Positions 35,901-42,542 of a DNA stretch of 64,000 bases are shown here, one piece after another. Location: the NCBI RefSeq assembly GCF_008642295.1, contig NZ_CP029190.1, positions 3,641,501 through 3,705,500 on the forward strand, written 5' to 3'. The DNA comes from Streptomyces venezuelae. Its GTDB lineage: Bacteria > Actinomycetota > Actinomycetes > Streptomycetales > Streptomycetaceae. The translations under genes and the position numbers were made by a program. The notes under the pieces are model-generated. The model was not told the origin of the DNA, made no database searches, and worked only from the letters and a program-made list of their open reading frames with translations. The stretch's first letter is position 1; the number at the start of each line of letters is the position of its first letter.

Positions 35901-36611
35901 GGTCGCCCGCCGGTACTCGTCGGTGATGGTGCGGATCGCCTCCGCCTGGGCCTTGGCCCGGCCGAACACCTTGAGCGTCGGCAGTCCGGCCACTACGTCG
36001 AGGAAGTGCCCCGACAGCCGGGACAGCAGCCGCCATTGCCGGTCCATCCGGGCCTGGGTGGCCCAGCCGATGAGGACCATGAACAGGGGGATCAGCGGCA
36101 GGGTGACCACGATGATCGCCGCCGACACCCAGTCCTCGGTGACGATCCGGGCGAGCACCGCCACCGGAACCACCACAGCAAGCCCCAGCTGGGGCAGGTA
36201 GCGGGAGAAGTAGTCGTCGAGTGCATCCACACCCCGGGTGGCCACCGCCACCAGCGAGCCGGTCCGCTGCCCGCTGAGCCAGCCCGGCCCCAGCTCGGCG
36301 GCCCGGTCCAGCAGTCTGCCGCGCAGCTCCGACTTCACCGCAGCACTGGCCCGGTGCGCAGCCAGTTCGGTAAGCCAGGCCACCAGGCCGCGCCCCAGCG
36401 CCACGGCCGCGAGGAGCAGCAGTGGCGTCCGGAGGGCGGCCCCATCGAGCCCCTGCTCGAAGGCCCCGACCACGATCTCGGCGATCAGCATCGCCTGTCC
36501 GACGACCAGCCCCGCCCCGGCCAGGCCGAGGGCCACCACCGCACCGAGGAAGAAGCGGGTGGAGCGGGCGTACCGGAGCAGGCGCGGGTCGATCGGTTTC
36601 ACGTGAAACAT
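32958..36611 (-). CDS. cydDC: CydD-CydC fusion ABC exporter
   Basis: A 1217-residue fusion of two half-transporters. The CydD half has Walker A GPSGVGKST, signature LSAGQRQRLALA and Walker B VLLLDEPTAALD. A Pro/Ala/Gly-rich linker of roughly 70 residues joins it to the CydC half, with GPSGSGKTT, ISGGQRQRLALA and VLVLDEPAEHLD. CydDC exports thiols and is needed to assemble cytochrome bd (family knowledge). The first codons are a parS site: ATG 36611 gives MFHVKPIDPRLL. A GTG at 36602 inside parS gives VKPIDPRLL. The Shine-Dalgarno-like AAGGGGG ends 1 nt from the ATG and 10 nt from the GTG. It follows cydB by 72 bp. Confidence 0.93.
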   Translation of the reverse strand: MFHVKPIDPRLLRYARSTRFFLGAVVALGLAGAGLVVGQAMLIAEIVVGAFEQGLDGAALRTPLLLLAAVALGRGLVAWLTELAAHRASAAVKSELRGRLLDRAAELGPGWLSGQRTGSLVAVATRGVDALDDYFSRYLPQLGLAVVVPVAVLARIVTEDWVSAAIIVVTLPLIPLFMVLIGWATQARMDRQWRLLSRLSGHFLDVVAGLPTLKVFGRAKAQAEAIRTITDEYRRATLRTLRIAFLSSFALELLATLSVALVAVTIGMRLVHGELDLYTGLVILILAPEAYLPLRQVGAQYHAAAEGLAAAEEIFEVLETPLPAVGGSAVVPSGPVELSVEGVAVRYPGRAGASPGPVTLTVGPGECVAVTGPSGVGKSTLLSVLLGFTAPSEGRVRAGGTDLAELSPTGLEEWRSRIAWVPQRPHLFAGTIAENVRLARPGATEEAVAAALREAGAWEFVSALPRGASTVLGEGGIGLSAGQRQRLALARAFLADRPVLLLDEPTAALDGETEAGVVDAVRRLAAGRTVLLVVHRPALLAVADRVVGLTPATATAASAAISNAAAGPVLVPADAGAGDAAGPLPAEESGPGAWILGPGDDRGAAAGGSGVPESGFATSPGGSGGRNPLARVRAAARASRGRFRWGLLFGALAVGCSVGLMAVSGWLISRASEQPPVLYLMMAVTATRAFGIGRAVFRYAERLVSHDAVLRMLADLRVSVYRRLERIAPAGLREQRRGDLLARLVADADALQDYWLRWLLPVGTALLVGTGSVAFTAWLLPEAGAVLAVGLLTAGVGVPLIGAAVARRAERRLAPARGELATRVTELLTGTAELTVAGALADRKAGVRTSDRTLTAISARGAAATGLGSGLSALVCGLTVVLAAAAGAAAVAGGRLSGVAMAVVVLTPLAAFEAVTGLPLAVQYRQRVRRSAERVYEVLDAPVPVAEPEHPAPAPASPFPLRLTGIAARYPGQERDAVRDIDLTLEAGRRIAVVGPSGSGKTTLAQLLLRFLPASEGSYTLGGTEARELDGDRVRRFVGLCAQDAHLFDSSVRENLRLARPGATEPELRRALAGARLLDWAEALPDGLDTLVGEHGERISGGQRQRLALARALLADFPVLVLDEPAEHLDTETADALTADLLAATEGRTTVLITHRLAGLEAVDEVLVLEDGRIAQRGTYGELAALDGPLRRMLDRERETDLAAAGTAGGAAADFPR
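36596..36609. other. parS site 4, at the cydDC start codon
   Basis: Perfect GTTTCACGTGAAAC covering codons 2-5 (FHVK) of cydDC and containing the alternative GTG start. ParB bound here would sit on the translation-start region of the DNA, though only transcription could be affected. Confidence 0.95.
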
Positions 36612-36619
36612 GCCCCCTT

Positions 36620-36691
36620 GAGAGCAGGGTTCGTCTTGAGAACGGGGTCCGTCTTGAGCGTGGGATCCGTCTTGAGAGCCGGGTCAGTGGG
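36620..36691. repeat. Imperfect 18-bp tandem repeat between cydB and cydDC
   Basis: About four copies of an 18-bp unit beginning GAG and ending CGTCTT (36620, 36638, 36656, 36674). The fourth copy runs into the cydB stop codon. It fills nearly the whole 72-bp gap. The unit is a multiple of three and could once have been coding. Confidence 0.7.
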
Positions 36692-37685
36692 AGTCGGCGA
36701 TGTGCTGGGTGCCGATCCGCTTGCGGAACACCCAGTAGGTCCAGCCCTGGTAGAGCAGCACCACCGGCGTGGCGATGGCCGCGCACCAGGTCATGAGCTT
36801 CAGGGTGTACGGGCTGGACGCGGCGTTGGTGACCGTGAGGTTCCAGGCCTCGTCCAGCGACGAGGGCATGACGTTCGGGAAGAGCGCCAGGAAGAGCATC
36901 GCGAAGGCAGCCGCGATGGTGATCCCGGACAGTGCGAACGACCAGCCTTCGCGGCCCGCGAGGTTGGCGCCCAGGGCGCCCACCAGGGCGAGCACCGCCA
37001 CGGCCATCGCGGCCAGGCTCGTGCCGTCGCCCCGCATGGTCTGGGTCCAGATCAGGAAGACGAGGACCAGGACGGCGGTGACGGCACCCAGCCGGGTGGC
37101 GAGCTGCCGCGCACGGTCCCGGATGTCACCGACCGTCTTGAGCGAGGCGAACACCGCGCCGTGGAAGGTGAACAGGGTGAGGGTGACCAGTCCGCCGAGG
37201 AGCGAGTAGACGTTCACCAGGTCGGCGAGGGTGCCGGTGTACTCCATCGCGGAGTCGATCTTCACACCGCGCACGATGTTGGCGAAGGCCACGCCCCACA
37301 GGAACGCAATGGTCAGCGAGGTCCAGAAGATCGCGTGTTCCCAGTTCGTCTGCCACCGGTCCTCGGGCCGCTTGTGCCGGTACTCGAAGGCCACGCCCCG
37401 GACGATCAGGCAGCCCACGATGAGCAGGATGGGCAGGTAGAAGCCGGAGAGCAGGGTGGCGTACCACTCGGGGAAGGCAGCGAAGGTCGCGCCCACGGCG
37501 CTCAGCAGCCAGACCTCGTTGCCGTCCCAGACGGGACCGATGGTGTTGATCAGGACGCGCTTCTCGGTACGGTCCCGGGCCAGCAGCTTGGTCAGGACGC
37601 CGATACCGAAGTCGAAGCCCTCGAGGAAGAAGTAGCCGATCCAGAGGACGGCGATGAGTACGAACCAGAGGTCGTGAAGGTTCAT
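36684..37685 (-). CDS. cydB: Cytochrome bd ubiquinol/menaquinol oxidase subunit II
   Basis: A 333-residue membrane subunit with eight to nine helices. It begins MNLHDLWFVLIAVLWIGYFFLEG (given in part), the conserved CydB start, and contains GPVWDGNEVWLL and FPEWYATLLSGFY, both hallmark motifs. It forms the bd oxidase with CydA, reducing O2 without pumping protons but with high oxygen affinity. The RBS GAGGAG precedes the ATG. It starts 18 bp after cydA. Confidence 0.96.
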   Translation of the reverse strand: MNLHDLWFVLIAVLWIGYFFLEGFDFGIGVLTKLLARDRTEKRVLINTIGPVWDGNEVWLLSAVGATFAAFPEWYATLLSGFYLPILLIVGCLIVRGVAFEYRHKRPEDRWQTNWEHAIFWTSLTIAFLWGVAFANIVRGVKIDSAMEYTGTLADLVNVYSLLGGLVTLTLFTFHGAVFASLKTVGDIRDRARQLATRLGAVTAVLVLVFLIWTQTMRGDGTSLAAMAVAVLALVGALGANLAGREGWSFALSGITIAAAFAMLFLALFPNVMPSSLDEAWNLTVTNAASSPYTLKLMTWCAAIATPVVLLYQGWTYWVFRKRIGTQHIADSH

Positions 37686-37703
37686 GGTGTGGTCTCCTCA
37701 GCC

Positions 37704-39209
37704 TCAGTACGAGAAGGCCATCGGCCGGTCGGCGTTCTTGTCGTCGCCGCCGATCTTGGTGGGCGGGTTGAGGTCGGACTCGGTGAGCTCGGGCGGCCCG
37801 GCCTTGACGTACTTGACGAGCAGCCGGACCTCGATCACCGCGAGCACGGCGTACAGCAGGGTGAAGCCGATCATCGAGGTGAGCACCTCGCCCTGGGAGA
37901 CGCCGGGGGAGACCGCGTCCTGGGTGCGCAGGACTCCGTAGACCACCCACGGCTGGCGGCCCATCTCGGTGAAGATCCAGCCCCAGGAGGTGGCGATCAG
38001 CGGGAAGCACATGGTCCAGAGCGCGAGCATCCAGTACCACTTGGCGAAGCGGGGGCTCAGCGGCTTCTTGTACAGGACCAGGTGCGGGACCTCGTCCTCA
38101 CCGGTGCGCAGCCGGGCCGGCAGCAGGAACTTCTTGCGGGTCAGCCACAGGCCCAGCACGCCGACCGCGACGGACGCCATGCCGAAGCCGATCATCCAGC
38201 GGAAGCTCCAGTAGGCGACCGGGATGTTGGGCCGGTAGTCGCCGGGCCCGTACTTCTCCTGCTCGGCCTTGTTGACGTCGTTGATGCCGGGGACGAAGGA
38301 GCTGAAGTCGTCGTTGGCCAGGAAGGACAGCAGGCCGGGTATCTCGATCGCGACCTTGTTGTGGCCCTCTTCGACATCGCCGTATGCGAAGACGGAGAAG
38401 GGCGCGGGCGCCTCGCCGTCCCAGAGGGCCTCGGCGGCGGCCATCTTCATCGGCTGCTGCTTGAACATGACCTTGCCGAGCAGGTCGCCGCTGATGGCGG
38501 TGCCCAGGCCTGCGATGATCAGAGTGATCAGGCCGAGCCGCAGCGAGGTCCGCATCACCGGGATGTGCTTCTTGCGCGCCAGGTGGAAGGCGGCGATGCC
38601 GACCATGAACGCGCCGCCGACCAGGAAGGCGGCCGTGATGGTGTGGAAGAACTGGGTGAGTGCGGTGTTCTGGGTGAGCACCAGCCAGAAGTCGGTGAGC
38701 TCGGCCCGGCCCCGCTCCTCGTTGATCCGGTAGCCAACCGGGTGCTGCATCCAGGAATTGGCCGCGAGGATGAAGTACGCCGACAGGACGGTGCCGATCG
38801 AGACCATCCATATGCAGGCCAGGTGGATCTTCTTCGGCAGCTTGTCCCAGCCGAAGATCCACAGGCCGATGAAGGTGGATTCGAAGAAGAACGCGATCAG
38901 TGCCTCGAAGGCCAGCGGGGCCCCGAAGATGTCACCGACGAACCGCGAGTAGTCGGACCAGTTCATGCCGAACTGGAACTCCTGGACGATGCCGGTGACG
39001 ACACCCATCGCGATGTTGATCAGAAACAGCTTGCCCCAGAACTTGGTGGCCTTGAGGTACTTCTCCTTCTCCGTTCGCACCCAGGCGGTCTGCAGTCCGG
39101 CGGTGAGTGCCGCCAGCGAGATCGTCAGGGGAACGAAGAGGAAGTGGTAGACGGTGGTGATACCGAACTGCCAGCGCGCCAATGTCTCCGGCGCCAAAGC
39201 TAGTTCCAC
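37704..39209 (-). CDS. cydA: Cytochrome bd oxidase subunit I
   Basis: A 501-residue haem-bearing subunit. Haem ligands are visible: His in TTVYHFLFVPL (haem b595), His in LTQFFHTITAAF and Met in YWSFRWMIGFG (haem b558). The segment between, with GLWIFGWDKLPKKIHL, belongs to the core helices; the Q-loop is short, as in actinobacteria. The GTG start has AAGGAGA 8 nt upstream. It is the first gene of cydA-cydB-cydDC and the Rex operator 87 bp upstream predicts induction when NADH is high, that is, at low oxygen. Confidence 0.97.
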   Translation of the reverse strand: MELALAPETLARWQFGITTVYHFLFVPLTISLAALTAGLQTAWVRTEKEKYLKATKFWGKLFLINIAMGVVTGIVQEFQFGMNWSDYSRFVGDIFGAPLAFEALIAFFFESTFIGLWIFGWDKLPKKIHLACIWMVSIGTVLSAYFILAANSWMQHPVGYRINEERGRAELTDFWLVLTQNTALTQFFHTITAAFLVGGAFMVGIAAFHLARKKHIPVMRTSLRLGLITLIIAGLGTAISGDLLGKVMFKQQPMKMAAAEALWDGEAPAPFSVFAYGDVEEGHNKVAIEIPGLLSFLANDDFSSFVPGINDVNKAEQEKYGPGDYRPNIPVAYWSFRWMIGFGMASVAVGVLGLWLTRKKFLLPARLRTGEDEVPHLVLYKKPLSPRFAKWYWMLALWTMCFPLIATSWGWIFTEMGRQPWVVYGVLRTQDAVSPGVSQGEVLTSMIGFTLLYAVLAVIEVRLLVKYVKAGPPELTESDLNPPTKIGGDDKNADRPMAFSY

Positions 39210-39295
39210 GTCGTCTTCTCCTTGTCGTCGCCGTGGTCACAGCGGGCAGTCTGCCTGGCGGGTTCCTCCCCATACCGGGAGGAAGCAGGACACGC

Positions 39296-39313
39296 TTGTG
39301 AACGCGTTCACAT
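39296..39313 (-). promoter_or_regulatory. Rex operator (ROP) upstream of cydA
   Basis: TTGTGAA-CGCG-TTCACAT matches the ROP consensus TTGTGAANNNNTTCACAA at 17 of 18 positions. Streptomyces Rex, an NADH-sensing repressor, controls cydABCD in S. coelicolor through such a site (established). A -10-like CATAAT (minus strand, 39322-39327) lies just upstream, so the site covers the start of transcription. A further half-site TTCACAAG lies at 39313-39320. Confidence 0.92.
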
Positions 39314-39376
39314 TCACAAGCATTATGGCGCACCGCTTTCCGGGTCTTTGCGGCGGGGGTACCCCTAGCCAAGAAT

Positions 39377-39393
39377 TTCAACAGATTGTTGAA
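39377..39393. promoter_or_regulatory. Palindromic operator before the cyclophilin-like gene
   Basis: TTCAACA-GAT-TGTTGAA, perfect 7-bp arms, ending 8 bp before the ATG at 39402. The regulator is unknown; the size and spacing suit a GntR-type dimer. Confidence 0.45.
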
Positions 39394-39401
39394 TTGAGCC
39401 C

Positions 39402-39770
39402 ATGCAGATTCGAATCTCCTGGCCCGCCGGCCAGCTCACCGCAACCCTCGACGAAACCCCGACCGCCAAGGCCCTCGCCGCGGCACTCCCGATCTCCGCC
39501 AGTGCCCACACCTGGGGCGAGGAGGTCTACTTCGACACCGGCGTCTCGGTGACCCTGGAGCACGACGCCCGTCAGGTCGTCGACCCCGGCACCGTCGCCT
39601 TCTGGACCGAAGGGGATGCACTCGCCCTCCCCTACGGCCCCACGCCCATCTCGCGCGGAGGCGAGAGCCGCCTGGCGAGCCCCTGCAATGTGCTCGGCTC
39701 GTTCGACGGCGACCCCCGCCTCCTGGCCACCGTCCGCGACGGCGACCCCATCCGCGTAGAACGGGCCTGA
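39402..39770 (+). CDS. Cyclophilin-like fold protein (PF04126-type)
   Basis: A 122-residue single-domain protein. It begins MQIRISWPAGQLTATLDETPTA and has GEEVYFDTGV, PGTVAFWTEGDALALPYGPTP and a CNVLGSF motif, which fit the small cyclophilin-like-domain family. No proline-isomerase active site has been shown for that family and the function is unknown. It is monocistronic, with a palindromic operator directly upstream, and converges on the aminotransferase gene. Confidence 0.85.
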   Translation: MQIRISWPAGQLTATLDETPTAKALAAALPISASAHTWGEEVYFDTGVSVTLEHDARQVVDPGTVAFWTEGDALALPYGPTPISRGGESRLASPCNVLGSFDGDPRLLATVRDGDPIRVERA

Positions 39771-39817
39771 GCCCGGCGCGGAAACAGCTCCACGAAAGCG
39801 AAAAGCGGAAAGCGGAG

Positions 39818-40900
39818 CTACAGCTCCTTGAAGAAGGCCTCCGCCGTGTGCAGGAAGAGGTCGTTCGCCTCGGTCTCACCGATCGTGACCCGTAGGCCCT
39901 CGCCCGCGAAGGGCCGGACCACCACACCGGCCTTCTCGCAGGCCGCCGCGAACGCGGCGGTCCGCTCCCCCAGCCGCATCCACACGAAGTTCGCCTGGGT
40001 CTCCGGAACCACCGTCCAGCCCTGGGCCAGCAGCGTTTCGTACACCCGGTTCCGCTCGCAGACCAGCGAGCCGACCCGCCCCAGCAGCTCGTCCTCGGCA
40101 CGCAGCGAGGCAACGGCCGCGTCCTGGGCCAGCTGGCTGACGCCGAAGGGCACCGCCGTCTTGCGCAGCGCCGCGGCCACCGGCTCGTGCGCCACCGCGA
40201 AGCCCACCCGCAGGCCGGCCAGGCCGTACGCCTTGGAGAACGTACGCAGCACCGCGACGTTCGGCCGGTTGCGGTACAGCTCGATGCCGTCCGGCACCTC
40301 GGCGTCCCGGATGAACTCCTTGTACGCCTCGTCCAGCACCACCAGCACGTCCGAGGGCACCCGGTCCAGGAACCGCTCCAGCTCCGCCCGGCGCACCACG
40401 GTGCCGGTGGGGTTGTTCGGGTTGCAGACGAAGATCAGCCGGGTCCGCTCGGTGATGGCGTCCGCCATCGCGTCCAGGTCGTGCACATCGCCCGCGGTCA
40501 GCGGAACCTGCACCGACTTCGCCCCGGAGATCTGGGTGATGATCGGGTACGCCTCGAAGGACCGCCAGGCGTACATGACCTCGTCACCCGGGCCGGCCGT
40601 CGACTGGATCAGCGACTGCGCCACGCCCACCGAACCGGTGCCGGTGGCGATGTGCTCCACCGGTACGCCGAACCGCTCGGCCAGCTCGTTCACCAGGCCG
40701 GTGCAGGCCATGTCCGGGTAGCGGTTGAAATTGCCGGCCGCCGCGACCGCCTGCTCCAGCACCCCCGGCAGCGGCGGATACGGGTTCTCGTTGGAGGACA
40801 GCTTGTACGCGACAGGTCCCCCGGCCGCGGCCGGCTTGCCCGGTTTGTAGGTGGGGATGCCGTCCAGCTCGGCGCGCAGCTTCGGGCTCTTCTCGCTCAC
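39818..40900 (-). CDS. hisC: HisC-family aminotransferase (histidinol-phosphate or aromatic)
   Basis: A 360-residue class I/II PLP aminotransferase. Motifs are [30 protein letters not shown] and the PLP-Lys in [15 protein letters not shown], with the phosphate-binding Arg in GLRV. The sequence fits both HisC and Pat (aromatic aminotransferase) subfamilies. No other his genes are adjacent, so an aromatic amino acid role is at least as likely; hisC is the conventional label here. The GTG start at 40900 has GAGGAGG upstream. It converges on the cyclophilin-like gene. Confidence 0.88.
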   Translation of the reverse strand: MSEKSPKLRAELDGIPTYKPGKPAAAGGPVAYKLSSNENPYPPLPGVLEQAVAAAGNFNRYPDMACTGLVNELAERFGVPVEHIATGTGSVGVAQSLIQSTAGPGDEVMYAWRSFEAYPIITQISGAKSVQVPLTAGDVHDLDAMADAITERTRLIFVCNPNNPTGTVVRRAELERFLDRVPSDVLVVLDEAYKEFIRDAEVPDGIELYRNRPNVAVLRTFSKAYGLAGLRVGFAVAHEPVAAALRKTAVPFGVSQLAQDAAVASLRAEDELLGRVGSLVCERNRVYETLLAQGWTVVPETQANFVWMRLGERTAAFAAACEKAGVVVRPFAGEGLRVTIGETEANDLFLHTAEAFFKEL

Positions 40901-40996
40901 CGCAGGTCCTCCTCGACCTTCCCGTACAACTCAATACTGCTCACCTTATGAGGATTCCGCCCGGCCGAAAATGGTGTGCGCCGGGAAAGAGGGGGA

Positions 40997-41018
40997 GCGC
41001 GTACATATATGCACGCGC
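40997..41018. promoter_or_regulatory. Palindromic operator in the hisC/LacI region
   Basis: A 22-bp inverted repeat with 10 of 11 pairs matching; its centre is CATATATG, flanked by GCGCGT and ACGCGC. A second, shorter, related palindrome lies at 41200-41209. Two similar sites upstream of a LacI-type gene suggest autoregulation. Confidence 0.5.
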
Positions 41019-41235
41019 TGGTGGCCCACGCCGTGGCGCGCGTCCCTCGTACAGGTGAGTTGAGACCAGCCCGAGACCTCCCCGATTTGGCATGCCCGGA
41101 CCCGACGACAAGCGTGGTCGTCACTCAGAGCGCACAACACCCTTCATTTCCAAGGTCATTGGGGGTGGCGAACCATGCAGAATCGTGCCTGTCAACGCGT
41201 GCATATGCATCCGGACCAGCCACCCCACCGAGCCC

Positions 41236-41241
41236 TACTAT
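41236..41241 (+). promoter_or_regulatory. -10 hexamer of the LacI-family gene
   Basis: TACTAT, 9 nt before ATG 41251, in a region with no Shine-Dalgarno; consistent with a leaderless start. Confidence 0.4.
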
Positions 41242-41250
41242 CGGCTCGCC

Positions 41251-42366
41251 ATGACAGCAGCAGGGAAGCATCAGGTGAGCCGGACCGAGACCACCCGGCG
41301 GGCCGCCGGCCGACAGGGCCGGGCCGGCATCAGGGACGTGGCCGCCGCGGCCGGCGTCTCGATCACAACCGTCTCCGACGCGCTCAATGGCAAGGGCCGG
41401 CTCCCGGACGCCACCCGCCGCCACGTCCGCGAGGTCGCCGACCGACTGGGCTATCGCCCCTCCGCCGCCGCTCGCACCCTCCGTACCGGCAAATCCGGCC
41501 TGATCGGCCTGACCGTGACGACGTACGGGGATGAACCTTTCACCTTCACCGAGTTCGCCTACTTCGCCGAGATGGCCCGGGCCGCCACCTCCGCCGCGCT
41601 CGCCCGCGGCTACGCCCTGGTCATCCTCCCCGCCACCTCCCGTCACGACGTCTGGTCCAACGTGGCCCTCGACGGCACCGTGGTCATCGACCCCTCCGAC
41701 CACGACCCCGTGGTCACCGAGCTCGTCCGCCAGGGCCTGCCGGTGGTCTCCGACGGGCGCCCGGCCGGCTCCCTCCCCGTCACCGCCTGGGTCGACAACG
41801 ACCACGAAGCGGCCGTCCTCAACCTGCTCGACCACCTCGCCGCCGCCGGCGCCCGCCGGATCGGACTGCTCACCGGCACCACCACCGACACCTACACCCG
41901 GCTCTCCACCACCGCCTACCTCAACTGGTGCGACCGGGTCGGCCAGGACCCCGTCTACGAGTCCTACCCCGCCCACGACCCCTGCGCCGGAGCCGTGGCC
42001 GCCGACCGGCTGCTCGCCCGGCCCGACCGCCCCGACGCCGTCTACGGGCTCTTCGACCCCAACGGCACGGACCTGCTGGCCGCCGCCCGCCGCTACGGCC
42101 TGCGCGTCCCCGAGGACCTGCTGCTGGTGTGCTGCAGCGAGTCCACCGTGTACGCGAACACCGAGCCGCCGATCACCACCCTCTCCCTCAAACCGCGCCG
42201 GATCGGAACCGCCGTGGTGCAGCTCCTGATCGATGCGATCGAGGGGGTCGACACCGGCCGGCCGGTGGAGCAGGTGGTCCCGACCGAACTGATCGTCAGG
42301 ACTTCTTCGCAGCGCAGGCGGCCCCGGACCACCGTCAGTCCGCCCCGCTCGCCGGCCCGCGACTGA
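41251..42366 (+). CDS. LacI/GalR-family transcriptional regulator
   Basis: A 371-residue regulator. The HTH begins IRDVAAAAGVSITTVSDALNGKGRLP and ends RLGYRPSAAARTLRTG; a periplasmic-binding-protein-like effector domain follows, with repeated GLFDPNGTDLLAAARR and DLLLVCCSESTVY. Such proteins repress genes until a sugar or nucleoside binds. No sugar operon lies nearby, so the regulon is elsewhere or autoregulatory. The start ATG 41251 fits a leaderless message; GTG 41275 with a weak GGGA is possible. Confidence 0.9.
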   Translation: MTAAGKHQVSRTETTRRAAGRQGRAGIRDVAAAAGVSITTVSDALNGKGRLPDATRRHVREVADRLGYRPSAAARTLRTGKSGLIGLTVTTYGDEPFTFTEFAYFAEMARAATSAALARGYALVILPATSRHDVWSNVALDGTVVIDPSDHDPVVTELVRQGLPVVSDGRPAGSLPVTAWVDNDHEAAVLNLLDHLAAAGARRIGLLTGTTTDTYTRLSTTAYLNWCDRVGQDPVYESYPAHDPCAGAVAADRLLARPDRPDAVYGLFDPNGTDLLAAARRYGLRVPEDLLLVCCSESTVYANTEPPITTLSLKPRRIGTAVVQLLIDAIEGVDTGRPVEQVVPTELIVRTSSQRRRPRTTVSPPRSPARD

Positions 42367-42385
42367 GGCAATTCGGGAGAAAATA

Positions 42386-42406
42386 GGCGGAAGGCGCGCT
42401 TCCGCC
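42386..42406 (+). terminator. Terminator of the LacI gene
   Basis: GGCGGAAG, 5-nt loop, CTTCCGCC, 20 bp after the stop codon. No U-run follows. Confidence 0.55.
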
Positions 42407-42452
42407 CAGGATTCACCACCCCTGGTGCGTCACAGAGCGCGAGCTGCATTCC

Positions 42453-42505
42453 TATGATGGGCGCACGACATCACGGACCCTCCGCCGAGGAGGGCAGGAG
42501 GGTCC
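42453..42505 (+). promoter_or_regulatory. Promoter and 5'-UTR hairpin of the metallophosphoesterase
   Basis: A -10 match TATGAT (42453-42458) is followed by a leader hairpin with perfect 9-bp arms, GGACCCTCC at 42475-42483 and GGAGGGTCC at 42497-42505. The right arm contains a G-rich stretch just before the GTG at 42510 and could mask it. Confidence 0.45.
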
Positions 42506-42542
42506 GCAGGTGTACGGCAGCGCGACGGTGGTGGAGGGGTCG

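Larger units (their letters stand above)
40901..41250. other. 350-bp divergent region between hisC and LacI regulator
   Basis: No gene is supported. It holds the hisC upstream region, a 22-bp near-perfect palindrome at 40997-41018, a related core (TGCATATGCA, 41200-41209) and the -10-like TACTAT before the regulator gene. Confidence 0.6.

Noticed and set aside
35007..39203. A 1398-codon open frame on the plus strand antisense to the cyd genes
   Set aside because: It runs opposite to cydA, cydB and cydDC, which have complete family motifs. Long antisense frames are expected from third-position GC in this genome, and its product is low-complexity Arg/Gly/His-rich.
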